Shown piece by piece: positions 11,686-21,695 of a stretch of 64,000 nt of DNA. Numbering within the stretch: the stretch's first letter is position 1; the number at the start of each line of letters is the position of its first letter. Position numbers and translations under genes: made by a program. The notes below the pieces were generated by a model. The model ran no database searches. It was not told the DNA's origin and saw only the letters and a program-made list of their open reading frames with translations. Source of the stretch: Anastatus disparis (Eukaryota; Arthropoda; Insecta; Hymenoptera; Eupelmidae); NCBI GenBank assembly GCA_017163975.1, contig JAFFSR010000239.1:3844001-3908000 (forward strand). Reading direction: 5' to 3'.

Positions 11686-11868
11686 CTTGATGAGGCCACA
11701 CATTCCAGCAGCAGCAGCTTCAGTATCTCCTAAATTTAACTTAAACGATCCATCAGAAGAAGTTCTGAAGAAGAAACTTGGTGCGACTATTTGAAGGGAT
11801 ATTGTTTTGATTGTTTCACTTCGAATATATCCATCAGCTCTTTCTTTAAATGATTTACACAATCTCAT
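11686..11868 (-). pseudogene. FASN: fatty acid synthase ketosynthase exon, internally deleted
   Basis: The minus-strand frame reads MRLCKSFKERADGYIRSE, then TIKTISLQ and, after unrelated residues, FKLNLGDTEAAAAGMCGL and IK, ending at a GTAATT donor. C(K/R)SF..ADGY.RSE and NLGHTEAAAG..LIKV are KS landmarks normally about 100 residues apart, so the middle is missing, yet the frame stays open. The second catalytic His of the KS triad (LGHTE) is Asp here (LGDTE). It is upstream of and collinear with the other minus-strand FAS pieces. Confidence 0.8.
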
Positions 11869-11952
11869 CTACGCTAAAAACATCACATCTGCTTAAAATA
11901 TTTCATAAATTATTGAAAAATTAATAATAAAAAACATATATTTGTAATACAC

Positions 11953-12041
11953 ACCTATAAGACAAATGCAGAACTATACAGGACCAAGCAGAGCAATTTA
12001 TTTTGTATTTTCTGGAATGGGAGGCCAATGGCCTGGAAAAG
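11953..12041 (+). pseudogene. FASN: fatty acid synthase MAT N-terminal exon, plus-strand copy
   Basis: The plus frame reads PIRQMQNYTGPSRAIY, then FVFSGMGGQWPGK, followed by donor GTAAATA at 12042. It is an uninterrupted version of the exon found broken on the opposite strand at 10948-11097. The 5' part of the exon (HLYRGYT region) is absent. It stands alone in this orientation, 54 bp before the second fold-back MITE. Confidence 0.75.
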
Positions 12042-12095
12042 GTAAATATATAAATACAAATTGTATGCGACCAACATATTAGCTCGAATCACTAA

Positions 12096-12763
12096 CTAGG
12101 AGAGTGTCATCTCTCCGGATCATGGATTTTGCTCAAACTTCGGGATAAGTTTTCAGATATGACAAAATATGGAAAAAGCTAAAGTTATAGTCTCAAACGC
12201 TCAATATTTCCCTAAATACAAGCAATTAAAGAAAATCACTAAAAAAGTTACTAGATTTTCAAAAACTTATAGCTCTTAAGCATCAATAGCTAGAAGCTTG
12301 AAACTCTTTTTTAAATTAAAGCTGAGATTTAATCCTTTCAAAAAAGTAGTTATAGCATATAAAAATATTATTTTTTCCCAAAGTTATAGCGTAATAAAGA
12401 TTGTGCCTGAATTTTCTTTTTAAAACATTAATTAATAATAAAAGCTGAAATTAAGTGCAATCTTTATTACGCTATAACTTTGGGAAAAAATAATATTTTT
12501 ATATGCTATAACTACTTTTTTGAAAGGATTAGATCTCAGCTTTCATTTAAAAAAGAATTTCAAGCTTCTAGCTATCGATGCTTAAGAGCTATAAGTTTTT
12601 GAAAATCTAGTAACTTTTTTAGTGATTTTCTTTAATTGCCTGTATTTAGGGAAATATTGAGCGTTTGTGACTATAACTTTAGCTTTTTTAATATTTTGTC
12701 ATCTGAAAACTTATCTCGAAGTTTGAGCAAAATCCGTGATTCGGAGATATGACACTCTCCTAG
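12096..12763. mobile_element. 668-bp fold-back MITE, TAA target duplication (copy 2)
   Basis: Same family as 10266-10929: termini CTAGGAGAGTGTCAT and complement, TAA at 12093-12095 and 12764-12766, shared internal blocks such as CTTTAATTGCCTGTA. It is again a near-complete inverted repeat. Its distance from the adjacent FAS exon (54 bp) differs from that of copy 1 (18 bp), which argues for an independent insertion. Confidence 0.85.
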
Positions 12764-13361
12764 TAAGTTGAATACTCAAACTAACTCGAAATATACTCCC
12801 ACTCAAATAAACTTTTGTCATAAAATAATTGTTAGAGTGAATAAGAGTTGGATAATGATAGAGGAAAATTAAGTAAATATGATTGTCCTGTACTATAATT
12901 ACTTTTTCAAAAGTAATGATAGTCATCAATATGGGAACAAGTTTTAAAATGACATTTTATGGTCAGAAATTATTAGTTCTATACAAGAAAGTCATTAAAA
13001 TGCGCATCACCGATTAACGATAAATAATTATTAACCGAGTTTCAAAATCTTTGATTTAAATTGATTTTTTTCTTTGATTTTAATTTAATTTTAAGGCCGG
13101 GACGAAATATGTGTTTCTTAAATCTAAAATTTACCCAGCGGACTTGGACACTCAACGTTTTTTATGGTGGAACATGATATAATTAATCCATTATGAAAAT
13201 TCTGTGACCACAATATTATTAGGAGCAAAATTATTTCCAAGTAGCTATTTATTTGAAAAATCAAGATGCAAGAATAACTTTTATAACAAAATTTTCTTAG
13301 TCACGTATCAGAACCAAAAGATATCAATCAAATGAATTAAACAATTAAAAATCAATAGCTT

Positions 13362-13557
13362 GTCAGTGGCTTAGTCGGTAGAGCGCTGGATTCGTAATCT
13401 CGGGGTTCTGAGTTCGAATCCCGTTCTCGGCCGAATGATACAAGCACCACTGTACGTTACATGTGCTTTGTTCATAAACACACTGACGACCTCCGTCGCT
13501 AATTATCATCACAATAATAGCATAAATACAGCGACGTTAAATAAAATTTTAAAAAAT
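13362..13557 (+). mobile_element. tRNA-derived SINE, family A, copy 2
   Basis: The head GTCAGTGGCTTAGTCGGTAG and GAGTTCGAATCCC is followed by the family body and an AAATAAAATTTTAAAAAA end. It is one of the best preserved copies. The anticodon-loop region reads TTCGTAA, so a tRNA-Thr(CGT)-like ancestor is possible. Confidence 0.85.
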
Positions 13558-13742
13558 TAATGCTTTGTTAAAGCTTTGTATTTAGTCACGGAATTTTCAT
13601 AGTGGATTAATTATACGAATGATTCGTTCAATACTGTTTTTTTTATAAAAGTCAAAGCTTAATGCAATTATAAAATTTCTATTCAAACAATTTACTAGTA
13701 TAATTTAAATTTCAATAAACCCAAAAATTATTTACCTTGTAA

Positions 13743-13994
13743 TCATCGGTAATCTTCATCACCAATCATATTAATCATATCGATAAGATCTTGTAAATAA
13801 TAAATATTATCCAAATTCGTAAAATGTCCAGGTATACCGTTAATGATAATTTTGTCTTCAAATATTTCAAGATATAGTCGCCAATTATTCGTTATATTTT
13901 GTGACATTTTAATGCTTATAAATAAACTTTTAGTGAATTCGTTGATATGCAATAGCAGATAAAAATACGTCCAAGCTACACCGAAGCAAACCAC
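13743..13994 (-). CDS. possible small protein, unknown
   Basis: On the minus strand an ATG inside this frame gives a 54-residue product starting MSQNITNNWRLYLEIF, with GIPGHFTNLDNIYYL and an acidic MIGDEDYR end. It has no membrane segment and is less low-complexity than surrounding AT-rich frames. A TCAGTCGG initiator-like sequence lies just upstream on the minus strand (plus ~13998-14003), and a GTAAAT donor-like site follows the stop. I do not recognise it. It could be a real short gene, a 5' exon, or chance. Confidence 0.3.
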   Translation of the reverse strand: MVCFGVAWTYFYLLLHINEFTKSLFISIKMSQNITNNWRLYLEIFEDKIIINGIPGHFTNLDNIYYLQDLIDMINMIGDEDYR

Positions 13995-14289
13995 CGACTG
14001 ACGGAGATTATATTGCCAAGACTGGTTTCGTGAGTAGTTTGATTTTTTAACAATTCAGCTTAATATACAAATTTTATATGCAACTGTATCATGGCCTGAA
14101 ATAATTAAAACGATGAATATGGATTGATCTCATGTTAATTTTTTAAACATCATTACAAAATTGTAGCTTTGAACATTAAATAAAAAAGTTATTTTTAATA
14201 TTGTCTATTTCTGATATTGTAATTTATTATACATATATATTTATTTTTTTAATTTTTAATACATGTTAATCTAGATGTGCATTAAAAAA

Positions 14290-14515
14290 TGAAATTTTTT
14301 GTGATAAAATCTCTTAATGTTTAAATTCAACATAATATATAAAAAAAATAATAAATTATATACTTAGCATACATATCGTTCGTATAATTTAAAGTAAATA
14401 TAATAATAATAAAAATTGCATAGTGGATTTGCTTAACGTGAGAGCTTTAATGTACATACAACAATTGTAGAATATTCATAATGATGACTGTAAACTGAAT
14501 CTATGAATAGTACAA
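14290..14515. repeat. dispersed direct repeat, copy 1
   Basis: Shares ordered blocks with 15165-15375: GATAAAATC, TATACTTAGCATACATATCG, TGTACATACAACAAT and ATATTCATA. The copies lie about 870 bp apart in the same orientation, with indels between blocks. Confidence 0.65.
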
Positions 14516-15164
14516 TGTACGCAGTAGTTTTTTTTACATTTTGCACGCAATGAACTTTGTGAATATTATTTAAAATTTTTTAAAATTAAGATTAGTGTCT
14601 TGCGTATTTCAATGAACTCGGCTCATTAAAAATATATTCAGTTCTGATTAGTACTCTATTTTTAATCGATACTTTAATTACAAAAACATATTAATAACAA
14701 TTTTAAAAGTATTACTACAGCAAATTTCTGTAATTTAATATAAATAGGAAATTATGTGCTATTTTTGTTTTTTACTATTAAATTTTGTTTCGTATAGTTT
14801 TACGGGTATAATTTTTGCATTTATCAGAATTTATGCTCTTTTGTGTATTAACTGATCTCAAATAAGTAAAATTTAGTTATTTATGAATTTTTATTAATCA
14901 CACAATTTTTCCAACAATACTCTTCCCTTTTTATTATTTTAAATGACTAAAAAATATAAATCAGTTACATCAAAATACTTACGTCCTACCACTTTGTTTC
15001 ATTGGACTGAGATTAAAGAATGAAATATTACGAATTTTCAACTACTCAGTAATCAATATGAGATACGCCTATAAAAAATAATTTTGTAATAACAATTTAA
15101 TTTTATAAACATAAAAATAAACTAATAAATTCTAAAAATTGCACGTAGTAATTTTGAAAAAATA

Positions 15165-15375
15165 ACATTGTTTTTGCGATAAAATCCATTAACGTTAAAA
15201 ATTATAACATATGAGTATTGAAAGAATAATGAATATATACTTAGCATACATATCGTTCATATAATTGTAATGTAAATGTAAAAGCTGCATATAATGGATC
15301 TGCTTATCGTGCGAATTCAAATGTACATACAACAATGATAAAATATTCATATGGATAATTGAATTTAAATCAATT
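15165..15375. repeat. dispersed direct repeat, copy 2
   Basis: Partner of 14290-14515, with the block TATACTTAGCATACATATCG identical. Divergence elsewhere is substantial, so the duplication is old or one block is constrained. Confidence 0.65.
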
Positions 15376-15717
15376 TCTACTTTCATTGAGGTCAAACAAA
15401 ATTTAAAATTCGCATTTTGGTATTAAAAATGTAGAATTTTTGTGTTTTATATTTAAATCACAATTTTTCCAATAAATCATTCAATAAAAAATAAACTTTA
15501 ATATTACGCAAAACAATGTCATAAATGATCATATAATTTATCTAGAAAATGATTTATCATTTTTGAAAAAATTCACGATGAACATATATAAAATACAATT
15601 ATTACAAACTATCAAATAAGCTTGATTTCAAATGCGTAATATTAGTTTGGTACTTCCGAACTCTATTTATACACTGAAAATGTCAAAGTAAAATTTCATT
15701 CTGAGATGAATGCATAT

Positions 15718-15755
15718 CACTTGTATGAAGAGGGATTACCCTCTTTATACAAGTG
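15718..15755. repeat. 38-base hairpin
   Basis: CACTTGTATGAAGAGGG pairs with CCCTCTTTATACAAGTG around a 4-base loop, with one wobble or mismatch. It lies just before the 108-bp tandem duplication. Confidence 0.7.
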
Positions 15756-15760
15756 TTATT

Positions 15761-15978
15761 GCAAAATTTTTTCTCATTTTTTTATAATCCTTTAATAAAT
15801 ATTTGTAATGAAATAAATTTTTAAATAAAAAATTCAAATTCATTGAAATATAAAAATATCTCTAATTAGCAAAATTTTTTGTCATTTTTTTATAATCCTT
15901 TAATAAATATTTGTAATGAAATAAATTTTTAAATAAAAAATTCAAATTCATTGAAATATAAAAATATCTCTAATTAGC
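15761..15978. repeat. 108-bp tandem duplication
   Basis: The unit beginning GCAAAATTTTTT and ending CTCTAATTA occurs twice head to tail with almost no differences (TCTCA versus TGTCA near the start). The near identity indicates a recent event. Confidence 0.9.
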
Positions 15979-16388
15979 ATTCTTGTGTACAAAGAAAAAG
16001 TTTATTCTGTATATGATCTTTACTTAATTATGCGTTGATAAAGCTTCACTCTGAATATAATTTTGATTAAAGTCTGGGCTCCATGTATGATGAAAAAAAT
16101 TTTAAGTAGAATATTTGCAGATTGGATTTACAGCTTCAATATATAACATCATAATTAAGTTACCTAAAATTAGATTTTGTAAATACTCTAAAATTGAGAT
16201 GTAGAACTTGTAGCAATTTCAAAATTAAAATATAGAATTTTGAAATTATGTTTATATATGATAATTATCATTAAAATTTTGTTATATTATAATTTTGGAA
16301 TTGCTAATTCTAAAAGAATAAACAATTCATTACTTATGACTTTATACTGCAATCGCATTTATGATGTAAAAAATCAATAACTATCAAG

Positions 16389-16585
16389 TCTTCAGTTCAC
16401 TTTATAGAGCACGAATTTTTATGAATTCGTAATTCGATAGCCCAAGTTTGAATCTTGTTTTCGAACTTAAGTATAGTTGAACTGGGTGTGGACTCACTGA
16501 ACTTATATGTATTTTATTCACAATCATGCTTAAAACCTTCCTTGCTAATCAGCATTGCAATAAAACATAAATACAGCATTTAACA
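16389..16585 (+). mobile_element. tRNA-derived SINE, family A, decayed copy
   Basis: The promoter boxes are eroded (TATAGAGC, AGTTTGAATCTTG), but the body order is kept: TATGTATTTTATTCACAA, CCTTGCTAATCAGCATTGCAA, CATAAATACAGC. It is an old copy. Confidence 0.65.
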
Positions 16586-18130
16586 AAAACGATAACTAAT
16601 ATTTTAAATGTAGTTATACGAATATTAATGAGTGCTTTAAAATGAAGAAAAAAAATTAATCTATAGCCAGAATAATGAATTTGTCTTACTATTAAGTGAA
16701 TCAATTTTCAAACATTTGAACGTACCGAAATGCACCTATAAAGTGTAAACAGTTTATATACAGATTCGGTTTGTTATTACTTCTTACAAAATGTAGTCAA
16801 ATATGGGTACTAGGTATTCCCAATCATGACTATTAGTAGTATTTTTTATCACTTTGAGATAGTTTTTTTTCAAATAAAATAATTTTAAAAAAGCCGTGTT
16901 TAGAGGCAAATATAAAGAGATTGTTTCTTCCTCTCTCTTTCTCAAAAGCTTTAAGCCTTCATACTTAAAAGACAAATTATTAATTTTTGTTCATTTATTA
17001 AAAATATTTTTTTTTTATTTAATTTTTGTATAAATTAATATAAATATCTCAAAAGCATTTGTTTACATTTCTTGCTCTTTTCTCTCTCAAATAAGACTCT
17101 TGGATCAATCGACTGCTAACGCTATACTGTCAAAATATACATGAAATTTTGCTTCCAATACATGCATTAATTTCATGATAATACAGTATAATTGCGGTAA
17201 AATGTATAAATTTTCATGCAAGTCTTAAAATTTTATACATAAATTAAATTAATCTTCATCTACATTTTCAATCTTATTTACATTTTTTACGTGTAAAATT
17301 TTTGCTACAAAAACAAAAGGCTACTTTGTGCGAAATATCGGAAATACTTTCGACGAGCCATTAGGAATCAAGCACCGAGCTATGTCCATATTACCGCAAA
17401 ATAATTTATTATTTCGCCAATATATCTCCAATATATATTGCGCATACAGCGCAAAATTTCTGAATATCACATTTTTCAACAGATTTCCCTGATGTTATTT
17501 CAAACAAATTACAAAAAAATTTTGCAAAAGAACCATGCTAATGAATTCGGTTTTTTTTCCTCAGTTTTGAATTTAAGTTATGAGCATTTTTATTTCAGGA
17601 ACTAGTAATGATTACTTACTTTTTCCAATTGTTAATGATATCTCCTTCTGCTTTTATCTATAAAAGTAAATTTATATTAACAATTTCATACACATATATA
17701 TATATATATTATTTTGCTTATTTACACCCATATCAACCTTTATGCCAAGTTTAATCTAACATTCTATGTTTATTTCTTTACCGATAGTACTCCCTTAATA
17801 AAAATATATTTTTAATTTTCGCGGAATGATATATGTATACAATAAAAAAAAAAAAATTCAATAATAAATTGAAATTAAAGTTCGTAATGAAAGCTCATAA
17901 CTAACGCTTCACGTGTATATTTCTGTTGAAAGAATTAGTATTGATATTCTTTGTTTACGTGATCAAAGAAAGATATTTATTTATTTTTCATTGAATTTAA
18001 TACTATGATTGTTAAATACATGACTGTTTACTCTAATTTTTTATAAATATGCAACTAAAGTTCATGCTTAATTTCACAGAGCTATAAACAAGAAAGAGGA
18101 TGTTTTTTACGTTGTTACGTATTTGTTTTT

Positions 18131-18172
18131 CTTCCCAGTTTGATTTTAGCTCTCTAAAATCAAACTGGGAAG
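18131..18172. repeat. perfect 19-bp stem hairpin
   Basis: CTTCCCAGTTTGATTTTAG is followed by a 4-base loop (CTCT) and its exact complement CTAAAATCAAACTGGGAAG. It is GC-richer than its surroundings. Confidence 0.85.
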
Positions 18173-18452
18173 GAACTGACGTTACAATTTTGAAACTCGA
18201 AAAATTACAATTTATTAACATCAACTTTTGTCAATTCAAGTTGAAAATGACTTTTTATTGATGTAAAACTTAATTATTCGAATCTTAGGGTGTTTATGAA
18301 TCTTGGTGTACGTTCTTCTTATTAAGTTTTGACATAAAAAATATACGCTCATGACATAACAGTTATTATTAAAGACATTTTTCAATTTGACACATGATTA
18401 GATAATTCTGAAAAATTTCCACCCTATCCATCTGTCAATGTGTTTCTAGATT

Positions 18453-18563
18453 GAGGGACGATTCACTAATTACGTAAGGGTTTTGAGAGGGAGGGGGAGT
18501 TTAGAAAATCTCTAAATTACCTTATCTAGGAGGGGGTAGGGGTAAAAGCTGTTCTTACGTAAT
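18453..18563. mobile_element. MITE-like fragment with TTACGTAAG ends
   Basis: GATTCACTAATTACGTAAGG opens a G-rich stretch (GAGGGAGGGGGAG, GGAGGGGGTAGGGG), which closes with CTTACGTAATA. This matches a widespread animal repeat style (GA.TCAT..ATTACGTAAGGG with inverted TTACGTAAT). The outer right terminus is not clear. Confidence 0.55.
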
Positions 18564-19239
18564 ATTTTTTAAGTTATAGAAATGTGCGTCTTCGAATGAA
18601 GAATAATGGACATTTCAGAGCAAAGCATCAAGTAAAGCAATTATGAAATCTATTTTTTTTATTTCTAAAGTACAATTTTATTTACATTTTAAAAATTTTA
18701 AAATACTTTTTAAAGCTTGAAAACATAAGTTATTTTTTTCGTTTATTAATGTAATTATTAAATTTTACTCTTTTATAAAAAATTCTACTTTATAATATCA
18801 CGTAATATTATTAAATTATTTAAATATTTTAAATTCTACTCAAACTAAAATCATCGACAATAATTGATGATCTAAACTGATATAACTTTTTCTATTTAAA
18901 TTATTTTATTTAAGATTGTTTTAAATCTAGTCGTTTATTATTTTATGAAAAATATAATTCGTTCGTAGTATTTTGACTAATTTATTTTTTTTTATTTTTA
19001 GATTATTTGAAATCTTATCTTTAATTATGATTTTCCAAAGACTATAAATAATAATATTATAATACTATAATCATAATGTAAATCTAATAATAATATTGAA
19101 TAATTATTTTTTCAAATATAAAAATCTTTAATGAATGTTGAATGCTGAATATAAAGCCAACGAAATTTCTTAGTCAATGTGACTTATGCCACTCTCATAC
19201 TATAATTTTCGTTTTAATTTTATTGCTTTAGAATAAATT

Positions 19240-19487
19240 GAATTTTTCTATTGTTTAAAAAGGTTTGATCTCAATTCTCATATAATTTAATGGGAATCAG
19301 AAAACAGTTCAAAGTTTTAAAACGCTAAAATCAATCCAAATTTTTTTCGAAAAAACTTAAAATTTAACAACAGTTTATAACTTTAAAAAAATTAAACGTT
19401 CGACCTAACAAGTGCAGTCTTTTCCATAATTATATATAAGAAAATTTATCTCGAAGCTAAAAGTAAATTTCAAAAGCAAACTCCTGG
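19240..19487. mobile_element. decayed arm of a TNA-type fold-back element
   Basis: AAAAGGTTTGATCTCAA, then AAGTGCAGTCTTTTCC, then AGAAAATTTATCTCGAAGCT and finally AACTCC follow the internal and right-arm order of the element at 50768-51444. No left arm is recognisable. Confidence 0.4.
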
Positions 19488-20819
19488 TAGTCTTTTTGTT
19501 TGTAAAAGCGTTCAAAATCTAGGTGAAATCGCTTGGTTAAATTCTTCTTTTATGTTATAATAATGCCTTTGATAGATGAGGTTCGCCTCAATTTCAAATT
19601 TAAAATTTCAAATTTTGCAATTAACATTAATGGTTAGGATATTTGATTTATTCATCTGAAATTATTTTGCAACAATATGTAAAAGTTTTTTTTTACAATA
19701 AAAATTTCCTTTTAATAATATTCCATTAAGAGACACATTAGGTTGAATATCTTTTTAATTGTTGAAAAAGACCAATTTAAAAATAATCACACTTAAAAAC
19801 TTTGATAGCAAAACATTTAGTAAAAGCTGTTCTAAACTAAACCCGTAAGTGCATATCCAACCGAAAGAGTTATATTTTCTTTTCCTTTTCACTAGTTTAC
19901 AAATTCTAAGTTAGCAAATTCATGAGGATTTGGTTCATCAATTAACCGTTGAGTTTGTTCAAGCTTTGATAACTTTCTAATCAAGCTTACGTATGCATTG
20001 ACAGTATTATATAGTTAGCCGGTTTGATTTTACTTTTCTTTATACGATTTGCGATTCACGTTTTTTTTTTGTTTGTTTTTAAGAGTTGGTTTGATGGAGT
20101 CTAAAAGCTTTGAACGTTTTGAAGTGCACTTTGAAAGATAAAAGGTCAGTTAAAATATTAGAAAGTTTAACATAATTGAATTTATCAAAAATAATTACTC
20201 CACTTAAAAAAAATGAAAATTATCTTTTTTGATTGTTTCAATGTTTGATTCACATGAAATTTTTTTCTCTTTGATCATCTGAGATAAATAGTAATCGTCA
20301 ACAACCCTTTAAAACGTAATCGATAATATATTAATGAACGATCCCACGCTTTGATAATTTGTGAAATTACTGAAGCGATCAAATATCAGCGATCAAATAA
20401 GAAATATTTTGTAAAACGTTATTGCTAATGTGGCTGTATTGAAATATGAACTTGTATTATTTATTAAATGAAATATTATGTCGTCATGGTACATTTCTAA
20501 AATTAAAATTAAAAATATGTTTATTTTTTTTTATGCTAGCATTTTACATATTAAAAATGGCGCTAAAAACCTGCTGCCTTTTCAAATCTCAACAAGAATG
20601 TTAATTATATTTTTAACATCATTTATTCAGATTCTAAAGATTTTCATCTTTGAACACCAGTGGCACAGATATCTACACTAAGAATCGATATTCTGATAAA
20701 CATTATACTCAACCAATAAAAAAATTAATTTATCTTACAATCATATGATCAACTACTTTGAAAAAAAAACTATGGAAGTGTGAAAAAGAAAAGGATATAC
20801 TTGTAAATCACGATCACCA

Positions 20820-21045
20820 TCCTTTTAAACTGCGCAAGCGTAAAATGTTAAAATCAAGCAAAAGCATAGCCACGTGAAAAGTCCTGCACGTACGTTCAGT
20901 TAGCTTCCGAGCTTTCAATCGCGTAAGTTCCTCCGGTGCTGTAAGATTTTTTTCCTTTTTATTTTTAAAAATGTGCGCGATGTCGCGGCTCACAGTAAAC
21001 ACAATTCCAAGACATTCGAAAGTCGATGGAGGTAATGTCAATGAT
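20820..21045 (+). promoter_or_regulatory. candidate promoter / 5' region of the tetraspan gene
   Basis: A GC-richer block about 0.6-0.8 kb before the start codon. It contains TTCAGTT at 20895-20901, an arthropod initiator-like sequence, followed by GTAAGTTCC at 20923, which could be a donor ending a very short noncoding exon. CACGTG lies at ~20871. A possible acceptor TTTTGTAG is at ~21366. All of this is by motif only. Confidence 0.25.
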
Positions 21046-21620
21046 TTTTCACGCGATTATTTGAAAATGTGATTGACATTTAATAAAAAATTATTGTTTT
21101 CCGATAAATGACATATCTTTTTTATGAAAACCTTTTAAATTATTTATTTATTTATTAACTCTATTTATCGAGAAGAGAATTAAGTAATAATTAACTATAT
21201 TAAATGAATAATATTTACAGACTAAGAAGGTGTGAATTGTAAAGCCAGCAGTTCATTATTTCATAAAGTTGATTGTTGTGTTAATTTTTAAAAATCAATT
21301 CAGTTTTTTTTATAATCTGAAATTGAGTATTGACACTTCCAGTATTTTCTTTTATAAATTTTGTAGAAAGTAAAATTTTCAATTAAAAGTTTGAAAATCT
21401 TCTAAACATCTTTCTTAAAAACTAAGTTTTTAAAAGGAAACTCAGTCGAAGAACTATTTTTTATTTTTACACAATTCTAAACCACAAATTTTATTCTATT
21501 TAAATGAAATATCGATAAAAAATTCAGTGTACGGAATGAAACCGTATCGATAATTTTGATACAATAAATAAAAGTACAAGTACAAATACAAGTAGTGCAA
21601 AAATAGAAAAAAAGGAAACA

Positions 21621-21695
21621 ATGACTATAATGCAATCCTGTTGCTGTTGGCGTTCAGTACGCCGAGGTAGCTTTGCTTGCGCTGTTTATACTGTG
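21621..21695 (+). CDS. tetraspan gene, coding exon 1
   Basis: The ATG at 21621 has A at -3; a second in-frame ATG is at codon 4. It encodes 25 residues including CCCWRSVRRGSFACAVYTV, the cytosolic N terminus and the start of TM1. It ends in phase 0 at GTAAGT (21696). Confidence 0.75.

Larger units (their letters stand above)
12764..14040. other. intergenic sequence
   Basis: It holds the family A SINE at 13362-13557 and the small minus-strand frame at 13743-13994. Nothing else is supported. Confidence 0.4.
14041..15717. other. intergenic sequence with a dispersed duplication
   Basis: AT-rich. The only clear structure is the pair of related ~220-bp segments at ~14290-14515 and ~15165-15375. 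Confidence 0.5.
15979..20813. other. intergenic sequence
   Basis: It holds a decayed SINE (16389-16585), a perfect hairpin (18131-18172), a TTACGTAAG-type repeat (18453-18563) and a MITE arm (~19240-19487). Otherwise it is AT-rich without supported genes. The short open frames on either strand have no start or splice context. Confidence 0.45.

Noticed and set aside
13362..13440. tRNA gene call for the SINE heads
   Set aside because: Box A and B are present, but cloverleaf stems are imperfect and every copy continues into the same SINE body.
20814..21041. 75-codon minus-strand frame
   Set aside because: In a GC-richer putative promoter block; no splice or conservation evidence, so not called as coding.
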